A DNA stretch of 64,000 bases from Pocillopora verrucosa (lineage: Eukaryota; Cnidaria; Anthozoa; Scleractinia; Pocilloporidae), in the NCBI RefSeq assembly GCF_036669915.1, contig NC_089314.1:7880958-7944957 (forward strand). The letters are read 5' to 3'. Position 1 is the stretch's first letter. Each line of letters begins with the position of its first letter. Under the pieces are notes generated by a model. That model saw nothing but the letters and a program-made list of their open reading frames with translations. It searched no databases and had not been told where the DNA came from. Below, piece by piece: positions 37,026-50,700 of the stretch. The position numbers were made by a program, and so were the translations under genes.

Positions 37026-38670
37026 GTAAGTATTAATTGGTTGCATGTTCATTTCAATTGCGGTTAAGTTGGGCGCCTTTATTATGATGAAGCAACAAAG
37101 AATTTCAGGGAAGGAAAACTGCAATAGGAAATGAAAGTCCTGAGTTTGGATGCGTAGATGTATGTGAGGCATTAAAAGTAAACTTACATTTTATCCCAGC
37201 TAAGACACATGTTATTGCGGTGGCACAATGCCGTATGCTCTTGTCTCTGCTTTCCTTGTGATTCAGTCTTTTAGTTTTCAAAATCCCTATTACAATATTC
37301 GAAAATTAATATCAGTAGTTTAGGGATGTGCATTGTCTATTTGAGAAGAAAAGCAAAAGGAAGGGCAAATAAAATAAAATAAAGCGCTGAAAAATTAAAA
37401 TAAAAACGCAAGCGGTCTCTTCTATTAAAATTTTTGACAAAACTTTAAGTAAAACAGCAATGGTTTCTTTCGATTTCGTATATTGGCTGAAGATGACTTC
37501 TCTGTGATTATAAAACGTATTTCTTGAACTCAAGTGAACAAAGCCTTTTCATTTAATCGATCGACAGTTGTCCAAAGGTGATTTGAATGTCAAACACACT
37601 GGAGTAAGCGTTCAGGGGTCAAAGAAGTTAACTACAGCCACAACACGCACTAAGGATAACACAAGACTGACGCTGAGACCCAATAATTTAGATGATTAAG
37701 TAGCACCTGGCCCTATACTCCCAACAGAATGAAAAGAAAAGCAAAATAATCACTTGAGCAATTCAGTGATAGTTCTAATATGACTTTGAAGTAGAGGAAC
37801 ATTTTGCCAGCGTTGTAAAATTTAGTGTTTCACATAACCCACGAGGAGGGCATGTTTTCTGGCGGGCGAGTGATAAATGTTCTGATTGATTACATTATTG
37901 ACAGAGGCAGCCATAGTGAATTTGTAAGATCGAAAAAAACCTGACGCGCTTCAAAGAGGTGTACAACGAAGAGAAAAATAGGCGGGAGGTGTAAGAATTA
38001 CAAACAAGTGTGAGGGCATAAGGTGATTTGTTCGCTCCAGGCTTTCCCCGATCTAAGTAACTATACATGGTAGCTACAAAACTCAATCGGAATGGTAAGC
38101 ACTCGCTCGCCGAGAATAAAGGCCTGCAATACAGTCTATATTTTCCGACCATTGTGCTTCCAACTAGTGACATCAGAGGATAATGAATTCCACCCAAACC
38201 ATCCCAAATGTAACCACTGACATGAATTGTGCAATCAAAGGAATGGACTTTGATTAGAATTTACAGGGTACTGTCCGAAGAGGAATTCTTTATTTGTGTA
38301 GCAGTAGCGGTAGTAACCAAATGTAAATCGTCGTGTATTACACAGTATTGTAATTCGTGTACCCAATGCATCATTTAAGAATCAATGAAAGAAAATAATT
38401 ATTCTTAACTTTTCAATCTTAGCGCAACCATGGATCTGTCTTTACCAACATGTCTGATCTTATTTATGTGGCCAAGCTGACTATTACCAAAACGTACCTT
38501 AAGACAAACAAAACCAAGCGCAAAAGATGACTAAATGTGACAATAAACTTCCATTTTGAGCACGCATTCCTGAGTGAAGACCCATGGATATTACTCGTTT
38601 CTTTTACTATGTATAGAATAGTAAGTCCGAATAGCGAAAAAAATATTAAAAGGCTAAAAATCCTTTGCCA
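37026..38670. other. Non-coding left part of unit B
   Basis: Counterpart of 23611-25239. Similar to copy A with scattered substitutions and indels; no gene recognised. Confidence 0.5.
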
Positions 38671-38674
38671 TTTG

Positions 38675-38905
38675 CAGCCTTCATTGTAATGGTAAATTAT
38701 GAGTTCTCGTGAAAGGCAACGATCTCCAAATACGTTGTTGGACTTTGGTTTCGTGACTTTTGGCTTTTTTCGTGTTTCCTGATATAACATTTATTCTGTA
38801 TCTCTGTGTTACAACCAATCCTCTATTAAATGGTATTCTGCATCAGGTGACCAGTATAAAGGATAAATTTACCCTTTATGTTGCAATATTTGGTGGCATC
38901 TTAGG
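38675..38905 (-). pseudogene. Decayed FN3 exon (exon-4-like), copy B
   Basis: Counterpart of the decayed exon at 25240-25466, with its own indels relative to that copy. No open frame. Confidence 0.6.
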
Positions 38906-39114
38906 CACCTGAGGCAAAATACATTTTATTAACTACCGTCAGTTTGCGACGTTTGTTTGACATAATAAACAAGCGTGGCTACGAAAACATAAGGTAACCT
39001 AAAGAATCCTCCAGTTTACAGAGAAGAAAAAACTATTTTCTGGTTCAGAAATCATTCGAGAAGCTTCGAAAGAAACGATTTAATATATTACTCACTTTGC
39101 TAATCTTTTTACGC

Positions 39115-39485
39115 AAGGAGGACCTCACTTGACGGACCATTCCCACACTGGTGGTAGGCCAAAACTTTGATTTCGAACTTTTTTGCACAACTAATCCTGT
39201 AAGGTTGAAATGAACCGAGGAAACACTATTTATTTTTCTTTCTGCTTGTGGAGATCGACTTCCTACGATGGCAGAGTATTCAACGTTTTGTCCTAAAATT
39301 TCCTACAGTACGTATGGGGGGGGGGGGAGGGGGGGGAGGGAGGGGAGGGAGGGCACGGTTACACGTAGGCTAAAAATTTCCTCATATGTGTGATTGGTTG
39401 GTAGGACATCCCATGAGATGTATATGCTTTTGGCGGTATTGTTCACAAAGGTGACATTTTGTGACGGAGTCCCAGGAACTGAAAT
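39115..39485 (-). pseudogene. Decayed FN3 exon (exon-3-like) with G-run, copy B
   Basis: Counterpart of 25670-26032, including the poly-G tract at about 39317-39353. Broken frame. Confidence 0.6.
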
Positions 39486-39937
39486 GAAGGCTTACATCTT
39501 AAACTCTTCATTTAACCCTGTCAAACTTGTAAATGTGTTTCATTTGACATAAGACTTTTATTCGTTTTAATAAAAATTGATTTACAGCGTAATACATACC
39601 TCGCTTAAGAACTAAACATCAGCATTTCTTGCCTTAATTACATCATCTTTTAAATAGTTCTTACCTTTCCACCGAAAATTGTTCCGGGACGTTTACCCAC
39701 AACAAGTAACTGTATGGTGATAATTACTTTTGCAATTTTTTACAAAGCTGACGATTATTAACCATTATCGTATGTAACAGTCTACGGTTTTTATCAGACC
39801 ATTTACAGAAGTACACGTGAAATGGAGGAAAATCGACCATAACTGCCATTGGCAATAATTCCTTTATTGTACCCTGTGCATTAAAAAAATTTCACAGATC
39901 ATCACGTTTGGTATCCTAAATTGTTCCAAGGATGTTG

Positions 39938-40233
39938 TTACGGAACAGCAGTTATATTAACAGGCTCACTGACTGGTCCAAATCCTTTGCTATTCGCAGC
40001 CTCCACAGTAATGGTAAATTTTGAGTCCACATTTATGCCAACGATCTCCAGATACTGTGTTGGCGCTTGTACTTCGCGACTTGTTGTTTCGTTGGGGATC
40101 TTTGATGTAATATTTACTCTGTATTTCTGTATCAAGCCCCGTCGTTTACCACTGGGTATCCTTTCCCAGGAGACCAGTACACAGGACGAATTCACTCTCA
40201 CTGCGCTAATATTTGGAGGCGCCACCTTAGGCC
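39938..40233 (-). pseudogene. Orphan last FN3 exon of type 1 gene, copy B
   Basis: Equivalent to exon 4 of the type 1 gene (26486-26781), with acceptor CAG, full FN3 frame and stop retained; the product differs from copy A by about one residue (PSGK for PDGK). Exons 1-3 are deleted. Because it lies downstream of the intact type 2 gene on the same strand and starts in phase 1, it could be used as an alternative last exon of that gene. Otherwise it is a recently orphaned exon. Confidence 0.75.
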
Positions 40234-41331
40234 CTGAAGCCAACCACATTTTATGTACTTAATGAGTGAGCGGGAGGGCCGGGAAGGAATATTTTTGGCT
40301 CGAGGTGAACTCTGTCCGTACGGCATTACCTCGAGCCACATATTATTCTGGTCTGGTCTAACAAAACTCAGTCAATAAGCATTTTGTTATATGACCATTT
40401 AGCGCTGGAACTCGCACACAGAAGGGCGCCAATTGAAAATCCAGCAAAATAATCTAGAGCTAACTTGTATATTTTGTTGGACTGTTGTGGTAAACTGGCT
40501 CGAACACAGCGTGCAAACGAGAGGCATCAAGAGTCTGATCAAGAACTTTTATTCGGGTCAACCGCCGCTTTTTTCTCAATACCTAATTTAGCCTTAAGTA
40601 AACGCTCTTTACTATCCTGTCAGTAGGCAAGTGGGGGCTTGCGGGAACACTGACTTTGGTAGATAAACATCTCTCTAGAGGACTATCTCAAGCAATTTCA
40701 CTAGACTTTCGAAATGAACAACAAAGTACTCGATACATCAAGCCAAGAAAACAATCGATCTTCGAGAACTAAAACCTAACCAAAAGCTCAAGTTGAGGAC
40801 TTAAAGTAAGGTCGGTAGACGAACTCAAACACGACTAATGGTGGCGATTACTGTCCGACATTAAGCCCCATTATAGCAGTCAAGGACAAATCACTTAAAA
40901 GCGGAACTATATGTGTGCACTTGTATCGCAGGACAAAACAAGGCTCACAAGACTTGCGCAAAGACTACAAGATATTCTAAAAAACATTAAAAATCACAAA
41001 CGTGTAGATACCCAACACAATGATCCGAAAAGGCCTGACACAACTGTAAGAATACAACGAAGAAATACTCTTTATAAACCAGAAATTACCCAAAAAGTAT
41101 AAAACGTGAATTTTGCTATCTTAAGTTTATTAAAACATTACCACTTTAAACTTCTATAGCTTAAATTAGAGACATCAGTCTCCTTTATTTTTATGTTTGT
41201 GATACGAAACATTAAAAACTCAGCAATCGACGCTTTATGTAAGAAAATTTTGGCGGTAGGGTTTATAAACGAACTGATAACCTTTAAATATCTCCAAAGT
41301 ACACTGATACTGGAATTGAAACTAGCGGTAC
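40234..41331. other. Spacer containing the copy B deletion junction
   Basis: Up to about 41008 this matches A 26782-27555; after that it matches A from about 31050 onward. The 63-codon plus-strand frame at 40911-41102 spans the junction and is not a gene. Confidence 0.6.
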
Positions 41332-44300
41332 TTATGTTCCATTCACCTTAACAGGTTCACTGGCCGGTCCGTACCCTTTACTAGTTGACGCCGACACTGT
41401 TATTTCGTATTCTGAATCCGCCTCTAAGTTTGTCAACAAGAGTAACCGCTTTGCTTTGTCTACTTCTTTACTCATTCTTTTTGCTCCCTCCTTTGATCGG
41501 GTATAATTCACCCTGTAACTTATGATTGTCCCATCTCGTTTACCATTTGGTACTCTATCCCAACTGACCAATATGCTTGTTGAGTTCTTTCTCTCAGCTG
41601 ATAAATTTTGGGGTGCTGCTTTGGGTCCTTAAATGTATAGAAACAGAGGCATCAGAATGTAACGCAATTGATCAGTTCAGAAAGTAAGCAGGTGAGCAGG
41701 CAAGCGGTAAGTAATGGCTATGTAGGTAGATTGGTACATTGGCTGGTAGTACCTAAGTATTATCGTCATTCGCTCTGACGAAGGGTTAGCGCTCGAAACG
41801 CCAGCTTTGAAACTCTTTACGGTGGCTAATTTACGTTACCAACTCAGTTGATAATACTAAATTACCATGTTACTCTCCCACAGACGCAGCACCACAGTTT
41901 CTTCAGGAACTTGCCTCCTTTATTCACTAGCGAGTAGGTAGGTTGCCGGTTTGTGAGCATGGAAGTCGGTGTTAAGTACTAACTTAGAAAGGTGGGCCAG
42001 TCGTTAGATAGGAAGGTTGGTGGGTACATAGGCGGACGATTAGATGGGGGAGTGGGTATATAAGTGGGTGGGGGTGGGGGTGGGAAGGAAGCAGAGAGGG
42101 ACAGTAGGTGGGTAGGCGACCATAGGTGGGTAAGCAGGGAGGCAGGCGAGTCGGTAGGAACATGGAGACGTAGATAGGTTGGTAGGTAGCTGAGTTGCGA
42201 CAGGATGGAAAGTAAATGAATAGATAAGAAGGTAGGTAGAGAAGGAATGGTTAGGTAGGTAGATAGGTGGGGAGGTCGGTAGTTAGGTTCAACTTCTGAT
42301 CATGTGATGGAACGCAGCTCTTCAGTCAGAGCTATCCTCCTCCTGCAACGCTTGTTTCGAAAGTACATTTGCAGAAAGCAGAGAAAAGAAGGGGTAAACA
42401 TTTAGATAGAAAGGATGGTAGGCAGGTAGCTTGGGGGTAGGTATGCAGTTAGATAGCGAACAGCAACAGAGATTGATACAATGTAAAACATCATGTTAAA
42501 ACTTACTGTCTTCGTCTGTCTTTGCTGAAAGCATCGCGCTGGAAGGACCATCCCCACATTGATTGAATGCTAACACTGTTATGTTGTACTTTCTGTGTAT
42601 TTTTAACCCTGTAAGGTTGATATAAACCGTGGAAGCTGTAACCTCACTCCCATGAATGTCCTTCTTACCGGACTTTAAGGAGTAAATCACTTTATATTCT
42701 GGGATCAGTTCGAGATTCTGATTGGTTGGTACAACATCCCACGTGATGAAAAGACTGGTTATCGTCTTGTTCACCTCTTTAACATTTTGAGGCGGAATCG
42801 TGGGAACTGAAATGGAGACATAGTTCTATTAGCATTATAATTTCTAAAGTCTAAAGTGTCAAGTGTAAAAATTGATCTTCGCAGCTGAGCTGGATACTAA
42901 GAAAATCTGTTAGAAAAAAAGCCTGCAAAAATACAGGTTTCAACGGAATTCAAACCCGCACCTCTCAGGTTCTTGTTGGATGCTAAAATTTGTCTTGCTT
43001 CATTTGTGTGGCTTTGGTGTTTAGTTGATAGTAGCGGCCCAACTATCCTACAAACTTACCACGTAGTCTTCTAACTTTGCAAGTGGTTTATTTGGCCGGC
43101 AACCGATAGAAAGAGCGATTTATTGCTTTAGCAAAAATGGGAAAATTTTTAATTGTCTATGAGTTTATCGGAGCGATATATTTTGACCAATCAGGGCGCC
43201 CGTAGTTTTTAAGCTATTTCATAATTGACAGTGTTTTTACACAGCCTTCCCTTTATGCGCTGCGGTCATATTTCCGACAAGGTATGAGGGTGTCAGTCCT
43301 CAAAAACCGTTTGCTTCGGATTCGTAATAGGTCTGGAAAATGAGGCTGGTTTAATCAGATCAAACATAAAGTTAAAACTAGCTTTTAGCAGTAATTAACC
43401 AACAACTGACTATTTTTCTAGCCTTCAATTATGTAAATTGCATGGCGAGTTTTTAAGAGAATTAAATTGGTCACCTGAGTCATTCAATGCGCAGATGTTT
43501 TCCTTCTCTGAAGCGGCACACTCGTCAGTCTGCGGGATATAAGTTTTAGATTAAAAGAACATCAAAAATTAGACATAGGTGAGATAAAGCTTTTCAAATA
43601 AACGCTTGTACAAAACTACGTTTTAATAACCAATGTTTAATTTCAAGCCGATAATTATGCAAATAACTTTTTGAGTAATCTCCAATATATGCGGCTCCTC
43701 TTCATATGATTTAGCTTAGCGTCTGACTGAGCCTTCAGTAATGGTAATGTTAAAAAAGTATCCAGATGATTGACAAGAATATGTTCGCTAAAAAGTCTTT
43801 GTTTATCAGCTTTGTAAAAAAAACTTCTTCAGAGAATATCGAAACAAAAAATTGAAAATAAATTCTGGTTTTTCTATACACAAAATTGGATAAGAATATT
43901 TAGAGCTTAACGCAAAGACAAGGCAAATTGACACCTGGATATCGTTTGAACATGTTTGAACAAATGATAATTAACATGACTAAGACAAGGCATGTGAAAA
44001 AGCCGATATATTCTATTAGCTAACGCTTCCGACAGCAGTGATAAACAATTTAGGCAAACTTTCAAACAGAAAACTCAAGAGCAAAAGCACCGAGCGGACG
44101 TATTTCTCTGCAATTTTATGTAATATAAACATTGGTTTAACTGATCAAATAAAACTTAAGCCAGCAAATAATGAAATTAATAGATAGATTGAAGAAGGAA
44201 GGGTGTCTATAAAACGTCTTAGATTTAAAACGCTTCCTGGAGAAAATAAAGGGGATTTTTGTTTAGAAGAAGCGTATTAAAAGTGCATGGAAATTAGCAG

Positions 44301-44960
44301 AAAGACAAACATGTTTGCATTCCTAAAATGAAGAATTAAAAGAGGAAGTCTTTATTTCTGGTAGAAAAAAACCGAAGTGGTTGGAAAATAGGTTTCGTGT
44401 TTGAGATACCCATGATCCCATGAGCTTTCGTAGAATGTGAAATTATTTTGACTAACAAATAGTAACGTCCCTGGCTTTAGCAGCCTCACAGAAAATTGAA
44501 TTCAAAATAAATAAAATTAAACCTGTGACTGTACTTGCTGGCTAAAATGAAAGCTAGTTTGAGCTTTGAACTGCAACAAATGAAGTCGACTACTACATCA
44601 GAATTACAACCTTACTTAATATTTACTTAATACAGCACTCACTTTACTCGTCCTTATCTGCTGAAACACAAATCCTGGGGAGTGAAAGAGAGACCCTTCT
44701 CTGTCGCAAAAGTCTTCAACTCCACAGTCATTCAATTCACACAGACCGTTGGCTTCTGCCGATCTCTGGTAGTTGTACGAGAAGCATCTTGGATCATCAT
44801 GGCAGGTTTGTAGACAGTTGAACCAGTCTGTTGCAGTAAAGGCTTGAAAAACATGGCCGGCTAAAACATGGTTGTTCTTTGTGGTGGGCTGAATTGCAAA
44901 TATCAGTTTGTGCTGAACAAAAACTAAAACCAACTTGAGAAATACCAAGTATTTGAGCAT
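41332..44960 (-). CDS. Secreted PAN-FN3-FN3 protein, type 2, copy B
   Basis: Exons on the minus strand: 44643-44960, 43475-43529, 42507-42806, 41332-41627. The total is 969 nt, 322 aa, phases 0, 1 and 1. Architecture is as in copy A: leader, PAN domain, two-cysteine linker (TDECAASEKENICALNDS, one change from A), two FN3 domains. The C-terminus is shorter and different (VKVNGT). In exon 1 it differs from copy A at about 12 residues but from copy C at about two; exon 3 differs from A by one residue (HRK for HRR). The type 1 neighbour downstream is reduced to its last exon. Secretion inferred from the leader and absence of a membrane segment; function unknown. Confidence 0.84.
41775..41799 (+). 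other. Hammerhead-core-like motif, copy B (tentative)
   Basis: CTGACGA-AGGGTTAGCGCTC-GAAAC; here the GGG/CTC stem II is intact with one G-U pair, better than in copy A. Confidence 0.35.
41930..42295. repeat. GGTA-rich tract in intron 3, copy B
   Basis: Counterpart of the tract in copy A, with similar length and scattered differences. Confidence 0.75.
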
Positions 44961-46373
44961 GACGATATGAATGATATTCTTCTCACGTTATTAATGACAG
45001 AGAGCATCAGATATTTAGGGAAATTACCATAAGTGACAGCTCTTAAAAGCTCAAATTAGAAGACAAGTGACACATATAAATAATTGCTCTCACCTCTTTC
45101 AGAATTTAAGCCGAACTTTTGTTATCGAAAGCGCATTTACACTTCAAGTCCGATCATATTTTACGATGGGAAATAAATTATGAACGCCTTCACTGGAATT
45201 CATTCCCACTGATGAGATAACAAAAGCATTGGAAAAGTTGATTCTTGCGGACGTGACAAAAAGGCATCTGCTCAGATTGTTTACCTCATGATCTCCGCTT
45301 TGACATCCGTAAACTCCCATATCATAGGGTTTACCCCGCGAGTGAGCAAGGTTTAATGAATATTGTGGTTGATTGACTACCCGTTCGAGCAGTTTAGGCT
45401 CGATTTGCCCGCTTCGAACCCGCGATGTGGAAAAATGCTAGAACGAATAAAGGTTTTGCGGGAGTTTTAGCACAAAAAAGTGACCAACACTTCCATATAA
45501 ACAGGCAACAAAGTTGTCCCCTGAAATATGATAACTTCAACCTACGTTCATGCGCTGTGAAGATGATTTTTTATGCCTCATGATCAACTGTGGGGATAAG
45601 TTGAATGAAATGCATAGCTACTTGGTACCACTGGTAACCACATTAATACTCTGTGATTTGCTTTGGAAATAGAGTTTGTTTTGAAAATTGAAAGTAATGC
45701 GAAGGGAATTTAAAGGATTCTTTGTAATAAAACAAATAGAAAAGCCTCGACTGTGCTCTGTATTGATGAAAAGAACGCAGGATGCGGTTAGAGCACGAAA
45801 GAAGTGTAGTAAGGAACACGAGACGTGGTCGAGTGTTTCTCCCCACTTCTTGAATGTTTCACAACAAAACATGGAACAGTTAGGGCTTCTCTATTTGTTA
45901 TTTGTTATACATTTCTAAGATCAAATGACTAAATATCTTTATTGCGCCTTTAATCTTTTCTATTTCCTTTTTTTGTTTATGCTGCTCCCTTTCTCTCTTG
46001 GTTCCCCCTGGCCCCCTCCCTCCTTTCGTTTCTTCCATTCATGCTAGAGGGGATACGAGAGACCGAAAAGTTGAAAGTGGAATACTCGAGAGGAAGGGCA
46101 CGAATTAACAATGTTATACTTTTTTGACAGCAAAATTGCTGTCGGGGATCTACCCTTTGGAAAGGAAGGAAATGATACAATTTTCACATATTTCGGCCTG
46201 CGGAAATGATTTTAATTTATGGTTAAATCATGACTATTCGATGAAAAGACGTATTGAAGACAAAATTATGATGTCAGCCAAGATTCAACCTCGTTCCGCG
46301 GGTCCTCTCTCTTCCACCCTCTCTCTTGAGGGAACGATGTCGCCAAATATTTTAATGACTTAGAACGAGTGAT
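44961..46373. other. Upstream region of type 2 gene, copy B
   Basis: Counterpart of 35014-36580 with about 200 bases missing near 45060. Contains no recognisable gene; presumed promoter region of the type 2 copy B gene. Confidence 0.5.
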
Positions 46374-46395
46374 CAAGCGTAGTCTTTTTGGGTTC

Positions 46396-46500
46396 TGGTC
46401 ACTCGTGGACATTCGTGGTTACTCGTAGTAACTGGCAGTCACTCGTAGTCACTCTTTGTCATTCGTGGTCACTCGTGGTCACTCGCGGTCACTCGTGTGT
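46396..46500. repeat. GGTCACTCGT minisatellite, B/C junction
   Basis: Second occurrence of the 10-base minisatellite in the inter-unit spacer (46374-46750). Confidence 0.85.
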
Positions 46501-46750
46501 TCGTTTAGAAATACAACGAGGTCTTGCTTATTGATTTTCACATCGTAGTTGTGGAGTATTTGACAGGTATTTGAATGCGTGACGAAAGCGTGAGTAAGGG
46601 TGACCAAGCTTAGATGAGAAATCTTTGACCAAATGTTAATTAGTTGCCTGCAATAAACTTGGCTTACTTCTTGCACTTGAGCGCTGTGCCACTAAATCTT
46701 AATCAGACTCCAAAAGAAAGTGTTTCAATGTTTTTTCCTGAGTGGATGCG

Positions 46751-46818
46751 TGTGCGACAGAGATGAGGTACTTATCTACTCATCCGGCTTTGTTTTTCAA
46801 CAGATAAGAAAAATTAAG
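46751..46818 (+). pseudogene. Truncated PAN exon fragment, copy C
   Basis: Same 3' 68-base exon fragment as at 36958-37025. The donor reads AAG|GTACGT here. Confidence 0.85.
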
Positions 46819-47182
46819 GTACGTATTTATTGGTTGCATGTTCATTTCAATTGCGTTAAAGTTGGGCGCCTTTATTATGATGAAGCAACAAAGAATTTCA
46901 GGGAAGGAGAACTGCAATAGGAAATGAAAGGCCTGAGTCTGGATGCGTAGATGTATGAGAGGCATTAAAAGTAAACTTACATTTTATCCCAGCTAAGACA
47001 CATGTTATTGCGGTGGCACAATGCCGTATGCTCTTGTCTCCGCTTTCCTTGTCATTCAGTCTTTTAGTTTTCCAAATCCCTATCACACTATTCGAAAATT
47101 TATATCAGTAGTTTAGGGATGTGCATCGTCTATTTGAGAAGAAAAGCAAAAGGAAGGGCAAATAAAATAAAATAAAGCGCTG

Positions 47183-47325
47183 GAGGGCACGGTTACACGT
47201 AGGCTAAAAATTTCCTCATGTGTGATTGGTTGTTAGGACATCCCATGAGATGAATATGCTTTTGACGGTATTGTTCACAAAGGTGACATTTTGTGGCGGA
47301 GTCCCAGGAACTGGAATGAAGGCTT
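47183..47325 (-). pseudogene. Remnant of decayed FN3 exon, copy C
   Basis: Only the 5' part (in transcript sense) of the exon-3-like pseudoexon remains, cut by the deletion at 47182. The GGTGACATTTTGTGGCGGAG block is retained. Confidence 0.6.
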
Positions 47326-47749
47326 ACATCTTAAACTCTCCATTTAACCCTGTCAAACTTGTAAATGTGTTTCATTTGACATAAGACTTTTATTCTTTTT
47401 AATAAAAATTGATTTACAGCATAATACATACCTCGCTTAAGAACTAAACATCAGCATTTCTTGCCTTAATTACATCATCTTTTAAATAGTTCTTACCTTT
47501 CCACCGAAAATTGTTCCGGGACGTTTACCCGCAACAAGTAACTGTATGATGATAATTACTTTTGCAATTTTTTACAAAGCTGACGATTATTAACAATTAT
47601 CCTATGTAACAGTCTACGGTTTTTATCAGACCATTTACAGACGTACACGCATAACTGCGATTGGCGATAATTCCTTTATTGTACCCTGTACATTAAAAAA
47701 ATTTCACAGATCATCACGTTTGGTATCGTAAATTGTTCCGTGGATGTTG

Positions 47750-50700
47750 TTACGGAACAGCAGCAGTTATATTAACAGGCTCACTGACTGGTCCAAATCC
47801 TTTGCTATTCGCAGCCTCCACAGTAATGGTAAATTTTGAGTCCACATTTATGCCAACGATCTCCAGATACTGTGTTAGCGCTTGTACTTCGCGACTTGTT
47901 GTTTCGTTGGGGATCTTTGATGTAATATTTACTCTGTATTTCTGTATTAAATTATTACCATTGGGTATTCTGTCCCAGGAGACCAGTACACAGGACGAAT
48001 TCACTCTCACTGCGATAATATTTGGAGGCGCCACCTTAGGCCCTGAAGCCAACCACATTTTATGTACTTAATGAGTGAGCGGAAGGGCCGGGAAGGAAAA
48101 TATTTGGCTCGAGGTGAACTCTGTCCGTACGACATTACCTCGAGCCTCATATTTTTCTGGTCTGGTCTAACAAAACTCAGTCATTAAGCATTTTGTTCTA
48201 TGACCATTTAGTGCTGGAACTCGCACACAGAAGGGCGCCAATTGAAAATCTTGCAAAATAATCTAGAGCTAACTTGTATATTTTGTTGGACTGTTGTGGT
48301 AAACTGGCTCGAATACAGCGCGCAAACGAGAGGCATCAGGAGTCTGATCAAGAACTTTTATTCGGGTCGACCGCCGCTTTTTTCTCAATACCTAATTTAG
48401 CCTTAAGTAAACACTCTTTACTATCCTGTCGGTAGGCAAGTGGGGGCTTGCGGGAACACTGACTTTGGTAGATTAAACATCTCTCTAGAGGACTATCTCA
48501 AGCAATTTCACTAGACTTTCGAAATGAACAACAAAGTACTCGATACATCAAGCCAAGAAAACACACGATCTTCGAGAACTAAAACCTATCCAAAAGCTCA
48601 AGTTGAGGACTTAAAGTAAGGTCGGTAGACGAACTCAAACACGACTAGTGGTGGCGATTACTGTCCGACATTAAGCCCCATTATAGCAGTCAAGGACAAA
48701 TCACTTAAAAGCGGAACTATATGTGTGCACTTGTATCGCAGGACAAAACAAGGCTCACAAGACTTGCGCAAAGACTACAAGATATTCTAAAAAACATTAA
48801 AAATCACAAACGTGTAGCCAGAACACTTCAAATGTAGTTCATAACAATTTTTTATCTTCGAGGCAGAACAAGGAAATCAGAATGCACCGTGAAGTGTAAC
48901 TCACTTTATCATTTTTTTAATTTAAAATTACACAATTTTAATCCTCTTTCTCGGAAAATGCAAAACAGCTATGTGGGTGCGGGGCCGGATGGTTTATTTT
49001 CCCAACAGGCTCACGTCAACACGTCCCGCCTTACACTCGCTAGCTTTCACTATGGTTATCTACGGCTTAGCACGTGCGGGGCAGTGCGGATCATATGATA
49101 TACGAAAAGATGTTACTTACTTCTCTCGTCCGTTTTTACCCAGAGGACCTCACTTGACGGACCATTCCCACACTGGTTGTAGGCCTGCACTTTGATTTCG
49201 TACCTTCTGTTCACAATTAATCCTGTAAGGTTGAAATGTACGTCGGGAACACTAAACACTTTTCTTTTCTCCCATGCCGGTTGACCTCCTTCTATTATCG
49301 AATATTCTACTTCATATCCGAAAATTTCGTCATTTCTCTGATTCGTTGGCACAGCATCCCATGTGATAAAAATGCTCTTGTACGTTTTGTTTACCATCGT
49401 GACATTTTTTGGAGAAGTCCTGGGAACTGAAATGTAGGCTAGTTTCGGTTAACAATGAAATATTCGAGAGCAGATCCTCAGTCTTTTTCTTCTTCGCTGA
49501 TGTTTTGGTGAGCCTGCGATCTTCTCAACATCAGCGGTAAAGATCACTGACGCACTGGAACACTCCCGACTTAGGACCAGCCTATCATATCAAGGGGTCA
49601 GAAACATTACACTTGCTAAATTTATGGCAGCTTATCGAATTCGGGCGGGTCCTAAGTTTAGGCACGATCTGATGGGCCTATTTGAACTAAAGGGTTTTCC
49701 TGATTTCTTAATGAGGATATAGTTGTTAAAGTAACCCCCCCAAAAAATTGATGATATCCTAAAAAGATGAGTTCCACCTTCAAACGCTTACTTAGAGACA
49801 ATATTTGTTCCGATGTTTTCTTCCGAAAAATCAGTGCGAAACATATAATGACCTTTGCATCCCTGCATACCGTAGAAGTATCAGTCTACAAATATAACAT
49901 CAACGATTAACATTCACATGTCTTCATGACTAGAAGCCACAAGTTTGTATAAAGTTGATGATAAACAATTTCTTAATAAGTCTCTGAATAAGATTTTAGC
50001 TGTTACTGAAAGAAAAACACACTCATCACAAAAGCATTCATATTCATTACGTTATTTTTTTATCTAAACAAATTGTCACCCAAGGTAATATTGTCATGGA
50101 ATTATTATTTTTACTGGGAAACTTCAAATTTTGCTCTCATAATTTGCCCGGAAAGTTTAGAAGAAAATTAAAGAGCTTACCTGATCTATCCGAAATGCAA
50201 CTGTTTTTACCGTGGGAAGGTAAACACCCGTTAACCTAAAAGGCGTATAGTGAGTACATAATTATATAATTGTGATAATGGTGATGATGAACAGAAAAGA
50301 GAGATTTCGGAATACAAATCCATAATTTTTTGATAATTTACGGAGGACGGAAATGTTCTACGAAAATGCCTTGACTGCTGCTGAATAATCTTAATTGCCA
50401 CAGCAGATGCTCGAAGTGAATTCAGAGCGAAATAACATTATTTTCTCATTTTGTGAAGATCACAAATTCAGATTATGCAGGCAGTGCTAACATTAAGATA
50501 AAAGCAAAGGAGTAAGCTCGGTTTGCTAAATCAAGCCCATAAAAGAATGCCAACAAATCGGCAAAAAGCCTGCTTCACAAGTCAAATAAAGATGCAAGCA
50601 CCTCAGTTATTGAAAGTTGAATCATTGATCATAAATAATGAAAGAAAGGGACGGAAGGTAACCATCAAATTTCCCAGTATCTAAAAGGTTATCTCTGAAA

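Larger units (their letters stand above)
36958..46750. repeat. Segmental duplication, copy B (9.8 kb)
   Basis: Tandem direct copy of unit A. It is shorter mainly because about 3.5 kb corresponding to A 27556-31049 is missing: at about 41008 the sequence AAACGTGTAG joins directly to ATACCCAACACAATG. That deletion removed exons 1-3 of the type 1 gene. A second deletion of about 200 bases lies upstream of the type 2 gene near 45060. Confidence 0.9.
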
